Below are positions 32,068 to 37,022 of a stretch of DNA of 37,022 nucleotides, one piece after another; position 1 is the stretch's first letter, and each line of letters opens with the position of its first letter. Source of the DNA: Bacteroidales bacterium (GTDB taxonomy: Bacteria; Bacteroidota; Bacteroidia; Bacteroidales; UBA12077); assembly GCA_030611105.1 (NCBI GenBank), contig JAUWQL010000023.1:1-37022 (forward strand). The letters are read 5' to 3'. Both the position numbers and the translations under genes were made by a program. Below the pieces are notes generated by a model. It did no database searches. It had not been told where the DNA came from and saw nothing but the letters and a program-made list of their open reading frames with translations.

Positions 32068-33027
32068 ATGCTATCATTTATTATTATTGGGAGAAATGAA
32101 GGATGGAAATTAACAAAATGCATTAAAAGTGTCATTAATACAATTATTGAAAATAAACTTACAAAATACGAAATCATATATGTTGACTCAAAATCAACAG
32201 ATGATAGTATAGAAAGAGCAAAACAATTTAATGAAGTTAAGTTATTTCAACTTACAAAGGATTACAATGCTGCTATTGCCCGTAATGTGGGAGTTAATGA
32301 ATCATCTGGAAGTTTGCTTTTTTTTATTGATGGCGATATGGAAGTTATTCCAAGCGCATTCTCCTTTTTCTATACAGAAGAAAAAGGATTAGTTTATCCT
32401 TTTGTTAGTGGAAATTGGGTTAACTATTTCTATAATCAAGACTGGAAATATTTAAGCAAAGAAACTGGTTTAGACTTAATGGAAGACATAAATATAAGTA
32501 CTGTTGGTGGCAACTTTTTTATTGAAAAGGATTGGTGGCTAAATAGTGGAGGCATGAAAATTAAATTTAAAAGGAGCCAAGACATTGATTTGGCGCTAAG
32601 GTTGGCTAAACAAGGAATTCAATTATTACGGAAAAAAGAATTATTAGTACATCACCATATGATTAGTTACTTTGATAATTATCGGAAATGGAAACTACTA
32701 TTTTCTGGAGCTGATTTATATGGCAGGTCATATCTTTATCGTAAAAATATTTTCAATAAATATTGTTGGAAGCGAATTATTAGGAATGATTATTCTGTTT
32801 TGATATTATTATTAAGTATTGTTTTGTCTGTTTTACTTAATTCTTTCATTCCACTAATCTCTTTTATTTTTATTCTATTACCAAAAACTATAAGGAAAAA
32901 GGGAAATTATTTAGGTAATTACTTTTACTTTTTACTTCGTGATGTTTTTGTCTTATTAGGCTACTTTCTTTTTTGGCCAAAAAAATTAAAAAACATCTCT
33001 TATTCTGAAATAAAATATCTTAAATGA
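32068..33027 (+). CDS. Glycosyltransferase family 2, membrane-attached
   Basis: A 319-residue GT-A enzyme: FIIIGRNEGWKLTKCIKSV, YEIIYVDSKSTDDS, YNAAIARNVGVNES, then FFIDGDME with the DxD metal site. The last ~90 residues contain two hydrophobic segments (SVLILLLSIVLSVLLNSFIP and VFVLLGYFLFWP) that should hold it in the inner membrane. Specificity is not readable. The GT4 gene overlaps its end by 4 bp (ATGA), so the two probably act in succession. A 147-bp AT-rich spacer upstream shows no other feature. Confidence 0.9.
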   Translation: MLSFIIIGRNEGWKLTKCIKSVINTIIENKLTKYEIIYVDSKSTDDSIERAKQFNEVKLFQLTKDYNAAIARNVGVNESSGSLLFFIDGDMEVIPSAFSFFYTEEKGLVYPFVSGNWVNYFYNQDWKYLSKETGLDLMEDINISTVGGNFFIEKDWWLNSGGMKIKFKRSQDIDLALRLAKQGIQLLRKKELLVHHHMISYFDNYRKWKLLFSGADLYGRSYLYRKNIFNKYCWKRIIRNDYSVLILLLSIVLSVLLNSFIPLISFIFILLPKTIRKKGNYLGNYFYFLLRDVFVLLGYFLFWPKKLKNISYSEIKYLK

Positions 33028-34058
33028 AAATATTAGTAATAGCAAATTACCGAGAATCAGCAGGTGGAATTTCTGGTGTTGTATTTAATCATATAAAAAA
33101 AATTTCAGAAGAAGGTCATTGTATTAGAATATTTAATACAAAAAGAAGTTCCTTCGTCAGAATTTTTTTAATTTTTTCGCTGCTTATAAAGATTCGAAAG
33201 TTCAGTATTATTCATATTCATGGTTGTTCAGGGCTAGGATTTTTCCCTGTAGTTTTAGGAATAATAGCAAGCAAGATTTTCTACAATAAAAAAACTATTG
33301 TAACTTATCATGGTGGCGGTGCGGAGTCCTTCTTAAGAAAACATCCTAAATTTATTCGAAAAGTTTTAAATAAGGTAGATCACGTTACAGTTATGTCTGG
33401 ATTTCTTCAAAAAATATTCATGAATTATGGGGTTCATACAGAAATATTACCTAACTTAATTAATATTGAGATTAATGATAATTTTTATCCAGAACTTAAA
33501 TCCCCTCGAATTATTTCAATTAGAGCCTTAGAAAAGATATATAATATTGATGACATTGTAAATGCATTTTCACTTATCAAATCTGAATATATTAATGCGG
33601 AGTTAAACATTTTCGGTACAGGTTCTGAATATCAAAAGATCATTCAACTTTCAAAAAGATTAGGATTAGATAGTATTAATTTTCATGGTCAATTGCCTAA
33701 TGAACAAATTCATGTTAAATTAATGAAATCAAATATTATGATTTCTGTGCCAAGTTTTGATAATCAACCTATGTCGATTCTAGAGGCATTTGCTATTGGG
33801 ATTCCTGTGATTTCTACTAATGTTGGAGGAATCCCATATCTAATAAAGGATAATGTAACAGGATTTTTAATTGAAAAAAAACAACCCCAACAAATTTTTG
33901 AAAAAGTAAAGTGGATAATTAATAATCCCGAAAAAACTAAAATTATTGTTGATAATGCAAAAAAAGAGGTATTATCATTCCAGTGGAACAATGTGAAAGG
34001 TATATTATTTGAATTATATGGTTTTAACAAAAAGCAAAATTCATTAACTAAAAACTGA
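33024..34058 (+). CDS. Glycosyltransferase family 4
   Basis: This 344-residue GT-B retaining enzyme has the N-terminal GGISGVVFNHIKKIS acceptor loop, YHGGGAESFL, a Rossmann second half with LNIFGTGSEYQKI, and the GT4 signature SVPSFDNQPMSILEAFAIG (nucleotide-binding Glu in ILEAF) followed by PVISTNVGGIP. It adds a sugar to the lipid-linked repeat unit on the cytosolic side. Donor not determinable. The 79 bp after it are AT-rich and empty. Confidence 0.92.
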   Translation: MKILVIANYRESAGGISGVVFNHIKKISEEGHCIRIFNTKRSSFVRIFLIFSLLIKIRKFSIIHIHGCSGLGFFPVVLGIIASKIFYNKKTIVTYHGGGAESFLRKHPKFIRKVLNKVDHVTVMSGFLQKIFMNYGVHTEILPNLINIEINDNFYPELKSPRIISIRALEKIYNIDDIVNAFSLIKSEYINAELNIFGTGSEYQKIIQLSKRLGLDSINFHGQLPNEQIHVKLMKSNIMISVPSFDNQPMSILEAFAIGIPVISTNVGGIPYLIKDNVTGFLIEKKQPQQIFEKVKWIINNPEKTKIIVDNAKKEVLSFQWNNVKGILFELYGFNKKQNSLTKN

Positions 34059-34137
34059 TGTTTCAAATCCATGACTTCTAATTTACACTCATCAATTTAT
34101 TTTAAAAATATATTTTAAATATGTCTTTTAACTGAAT

Positions 34138-35496
34138 ATGTCAGTAAGAAATATTATTGCAGAAAAAATCACCTTACCATTAAGTGATTTGGTACTTGGA
34201 CAATCTATTTACAAACATCTTAGGTTTTTGCTTAAAAGTCAATATTGGACAAAAGATGAACTTGAATCTTATCAAAACAAACAACTTAGAAAATTAATTG
34301 ATCATTCATATAAGTACGTTAAATATTATCATGATTTATTCAATAAACTTGGGCTTAAACCAGATGATATTAAAACAAAAGAAGATTTACATAAAATACC
34401 AATTTTAACCAAAGAGGATATTAAACGAGAAGGTCTTGAAAAATTTACTTCAACTGCGTTTTCAAAGAAAAAAATAGATAAAATTAGTTCAAGTGGTTCA
34501 ACAGGTGAGCCTCTACAATTTTATAAAACAAAGTATTCTTCGTCATTTAATAAAGCAGCAGCAATTAGAGCTTGGTACTGGCAAGGATATCGCTTAGGAG
34601 ATAAATATGTTAAAATAAGTATGAATCCTAGAACGTCATTCATTAAGCAACTTCAGGATCGAATGAATAATTGCAAATATTTATCCTCAAATCAACTTGT
34701 AAGAGAAGAATTTCAGAAAATAGCAGACGAAATTATACGTTTTAATCCCAAAATTATACGTTGTTACCCTGTTCCGTTATTATTTCTTACAGAGTTAATT
34801 AAAAATTCTGGAAACAGAATTGGAAACTCCCTGATTGGAATAAATACAACAGGAAGTACTTTGCACGATGATTCCAGAAATAAAATAGAAGTAGTATTTA
34901 AAACTAAAATTTTTGATGGTTATAGTTGTGAAGGTGGCGCAATTTGCTCTCAATGTGAAACCTTTGAAAATTATCACTTTGCAGAAGAATATGCAATTAG
35001 CGAGTTTATTGAAGATGATTACACGAAAGCTGATCCTGAACACTCCGCAAGACATATTACAACAGATTTGCAAGACTATGCTACTCCATTTATAAGATAC
35101 GATTCACAAGATTACATTGTTCTTGGAAACAATAATCCATGTCGCTGCGGGAGAGCTTATCGTAATATCAAAAAAATTAAAGGGAGAGATAGTGATATAC
35201 TTATAACACCTAGTGGAAAATATTTAATCGTTGAGAATTTTGTTGCATACTTTCAGTGGATTGAGTCTGTTGAACAAATTCAAGTAGTTCAAAACAGTAT
35301 TAATAGTATAGTCATTAATTTAGTTATAAATGATAAATTCTCTCAAAAGGTTCATGAAGAGCTCTTGGATTATTGGAAGATGTATATTGGAGAAGATGTA
35401 AATCTTACAATTGAAACAGTAAATGAAATTAAATTAACACCTTCAGGGAAAAGGAGAACATTAATAAGAAATCCTAAAATTAAAATTGATTTGTAG
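34138..35496 (+). CDS. PaaK/CapK-like adenylate-forming enzyme
   Basis: The 452-residue protein belongs to the phenylacetate-CoA ligase-like branch of AMP-forming enzymes found in capsule loci. It has the ATP-binding P-loop ISSSGSTGEP, INTTGSTLHDD, the conserved YSCEGG, and a C-terminal IKGRDSDILITPSGK. Cysteines in ICSQCE and PCRCGR could bind a metal, as in other CapK-type proteins. It would activate a carboxylic acid as the adenylate for attachment to an amino sugar or CoA; the acid is unknown. The methyltransferase-like gene starts within its stop codon (TAGTG). Confidence 0.87.
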   Translation: MSVRNIIAEKITLPLSDLVLGQSIYKHLRFLLKSQYWTKDELESYQNKQLRKLIDHSYKYVKYYHDLFNKLGLKPDDIKTKEDLHKIPILTKEDIKREGLEKFTSTAFSKKKIDKISSSGSTGEPLQFYKTKYSSSFNKAAAIRAWYWQGYRLGDKYVKISMNPRTSFIKQLQDRMNNCKYLSSNQLVREEFQKIADEIIRFNPKIIRCYPVPLLFLTELIKNSGNRIGNSLIGINTTGSTLHDDSRNKIEVVFKTKIFDGYSCEGGAICSQCETFENYHFAEEYAISEFIEDDYTKADPEHSARHITTDLQDYATPFIRYDSQDYIVLGNNNPCRCGRAYRNIKKIKGRDSDILITPSGKYLIVENFVAYFQWIESVEQIQVVQNSINSIVINLVINDKFSQKVHEELLDYWKMYIGEDVNLTIETVNEIKLTPSGKRRTLIRNPKIKIDL

Positions 35497-36413
35497 TGGA
35501 CTTTAAGGTTATTAAGGCTGTTATTAAAGGGGCAATTACATTTATTCCTTTTGCGAATTCTTATATAAATATTCGCAAGAGAAAAAAAAATAATCATAGT
35601 GGTAGCAATGCCCTTTTCTGTTATACTCTTTGGATGAAAATTATTACTTTTTTACATAATAGTAATTGTCCAATAAAATTTGAATCCATTGCAGAAATAG
35701 GTCCTGGAGGGTTTTTAGGGTTAGGGTTTTGTGCATTATTAACTGGTTCAGAAAAATATACTATTTTAGAAATAGAGAAAAATTTCAATTCAAATAAAAA
35801 CTTACAGCTTTTTGAAGAAATCTTATCATTGTTTAAAGAAAATACTTCGGTCCCCTCTTATCATCAGTTTGAACAAATCAATATTAAAACAGATAATTTT
35901 GAATATTACAACCAAATTATTGATCAATCGGAATTAAATAAATATATGAGTATTGAAAGAATAAATAAAATAAGAGATAGTATTTCAGCGAGTGGTTCAA
36001 ACCTAATTGAGTGTAACTTTAATTGGGAACAAAATCCTCATGTATTAATAGATTTTGACATGGTATTCTCAAGGGCAGTAATGGAGCATGTTAATTCACC
36101 AGAAATAGTATATAAGAACATTGGAAGCATATTAAAATCTGATGGGATTATGTTACATGATATTGAATTTCACTCACATGGTATAACAAAATCCTGGCAT
36201 GGGCACAATGATATAAATGATTTTGTATGGAGCATTATTAAAGGTAAAAGAAACTATTTTCAAAATCGGCTAAATTATAATGAACATTGTTTGCTAATGA
36301 AAAAGAATAATTTTAAAAGAATAAATGAAATTATTGTTACAAAAGAAATTAACAACGTTCAAAAAAATATTTATGGGGCAGCTATTCTTGTCAGAAAAGA
36401 TCAGCAAAATTAA
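35496..36413 (+). CDS. SAM-dependent methyltransferase-like protein
   Basis: The 305-residue protein has a weak but complete methyltransferase layout: IAEIGPGGFLGLGFCALL (motif I), YTILEIEK (strand 2), and DMVFSRAVMEHVNSPEIVYK with SDGIMLHDIEFHSHG (motifs IV-VI). Residues 90-165 are an insertion compared with small methyltransferases. The start is GTG overlapping the stop of the adenylating-enzyme gene, so the two are probably translated together. The substrate is unknown; the partner suggests a modified acyl group or sugar. Confidence 0.75.
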   Translation: MDFKVIKAVIKGAITFIPFANSYINIRKRKKNNHSGSNALFCYTLWMKIITFLHNSNCPIKFESIAEIGPGGFLGLGFCALLTGSEKYTILEIEKNFNSNKNLQLFEEILSLFKENTSVPSYHQFEQINIKTDNFEYYNQIIDQSELNKYMSIERINKIRDSISASGSNLIECNFNWEQNPHVLIDFDMVFSRAVMEHVNSPEIVYKNIGSILKSDGIMLHDIEFHSHGITKSWHGHNDINDFVWSIIKGKRNYFQNRLNYNEHCLLMKKNNFKRINEIIVTKEINNVQKNIYGAAILVRKDQQN

Positions 36414-36421
36414 CATTTAAT

Positions 36422-37022
36422 ATGAAGTTTCTTTTTTTCTTCGTTCATCCATCCAAGTTTCATGTATTTCGAAATACTATTAATGCATTAATTGCCAAAG
36501 GCCATCATGTTGATGTTTTTATAACATCGAAAGATGTATTGGAAGATCTTGTAAAAATGGAAGGTTGGACATACACCAACATATTCCCCGAAGGTCGAAA
36601 AATGAAAGGAATTCCTTCATATGTTAGTTCTGGTATAAATTTCTTTCGTACTATCTACAGGCTTTATAAATATACAAAAGGGGGAAGTTATGATTTATTT
36701 ATTACTGATGATCTTTTAGGATATATTGGAAAATGGAAAAAAACTCCAACTATAGTTTTTAGCGATGATGATTTAGCTATAGTTAAACTTTTTGCCTTTG
36801 TGCTATCAAAAGCTAATCATATTTTGAGTCCAGAAATTACTAATTTAGGTAGATTCGAAATAAAAAAAATTGGATTCCCTGGTTATAAAGAGTTAGCGTA
36901 TTTACACCCCAATCAATTTAACCCTGATATAAATATTGTAAAAGAATTTAATCCTGAATTATCGCCATATTTTATTTTACGTTTGGTTTCTCTTCGTGCA
37001 TTCCATGATGTTGGTATGAAAG
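36422..37022 (+). CDS. DUF354 family GT-B-like protein (partial)
   Basis: The first 200 codons of a gene running off the right edge. HPSKFHVFRNTINALIAKGH, VFITSKDVLEDLV, and NIFPEGRKMKGIP are the opening motifs of DUF354, a family of GT-B-like proteins in archaeal and bacterial polysaccharide loci, related to UDP-GlcNAc 2-epimerases and glycosyltransferases. No activity is established that I can cite for the family as a whole. Full length is about 340 residues. It follows the methyltransferase-like gene by 8 bp, so the polysaccharide locus continues beyond the window. Confidence 0.85.
   Translation, partial: MKFLFFFVHPSKFHVFRNTINALIAKGHHVDVFITSKDVLEDLVKMEGWTYTNIFPEGRKMKGIPSYVSSGINFFRTIYRLYKYTKGGSYDLFITDDLLGYIGKWKKTPTIVFSDDDLAIVKLFAFVLSKANHILSPEITNLGRFEIKKIGFPGYKELAYLHPNQFNPDINIVKEFNPELSPYFILRLVSLRAFHDVGMK

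Overview
The window reads as a surface-polysaccharide (O-antigen or capsule) locus from an AT-rich member of the Bacteroidota, probably an uncultured Bacteroidales-type organism. This placement is inference. It rests on the low GC, the gene families (FdtA/FdtB/QdtC-like sugar genes, ORF6N, RhuM and AlbA_2/HATPase accessory genes, DUF354, FemAB-like genes), the lack of consistent Shine-Dalgarno sites, and the GC-rich palindromic repeats between genes. Nearly every supported gene is on the + strand. I found no tRNA, rRNA or CRISPR array.

Layout. (1) 1-1854: the end of an unknown gene, an AAA/DUF4143 ATPase, and repeat-rich spacers. (2) 1855-4802: a UDP-GlcNAc 4,6-dehydratase and a LegC-type aminotransferase for a UDP-4-amino-4,6-dideoxy sugar, with a GIY-YIG endonuclease gene and an inverted repeat between them. 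(3) 4803-10756: an accessory island of AlbA_2/HATPase regulators (two intact, two broken), a truncated RhuM gene, an ORF6N gene split by a GIY-YIG insertion, and a DUF6088-like remnant. Three displaced copies of the legC 3' end punctuate it. (4) 10757-14992: rfbF and rfbG, a 3,5-epimerase, a third-type aminotransferase and an acetyltransferase, for a CDP-linked deoxy(amino) sugar. (5) 14993-25887: flippase, two GT2 enzymes, the dTDP-3-amino-3,6-dideoxyhexose genes (two tandem FdtA-like isomerases, acetyltransferase, aminotransferase), a Wzy-like polymerase, GNAT and FemAB-like acyltransferases, and a deacetylase. (6) 26237-30703: methyltransferase, CDP-glycerol glycerophosphotransferase-like protein, and a YidC/Oxa1-like plus sulfatase/LtaS-like fusion. 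(7) 30704-37022: a truncated VTC gene, two methyltransferases, GT2, GT4, a PaaK/CapK-like adenylating enzyme and a partial DUF354 protein.

Together the genes would make several amino-deoxy nucleotide sugars, assemble a repeat unit, flip and polymerise it (Wzx/Wzy), and decorate it with acyl, aminoacyl, methyl and perhaps polyol-phosphate groups.

Three points stand out. First, the legC 3' end occurs four times, which suggests repeated insertion of cargo at one site in that gene. Second, short palindromic repeats lie in frame inside legC; the same 15-bp terminal inverted repeats that bound one of them also bound a GIY-YIG endonuclease gene that splits an ORF6N gene. Third, the YidC-like/LtaS-like fusion next to a CDP-glycerol-transferase-like gene is a candidate undescribed system for phosphodiester decoration of a polysaccharide.
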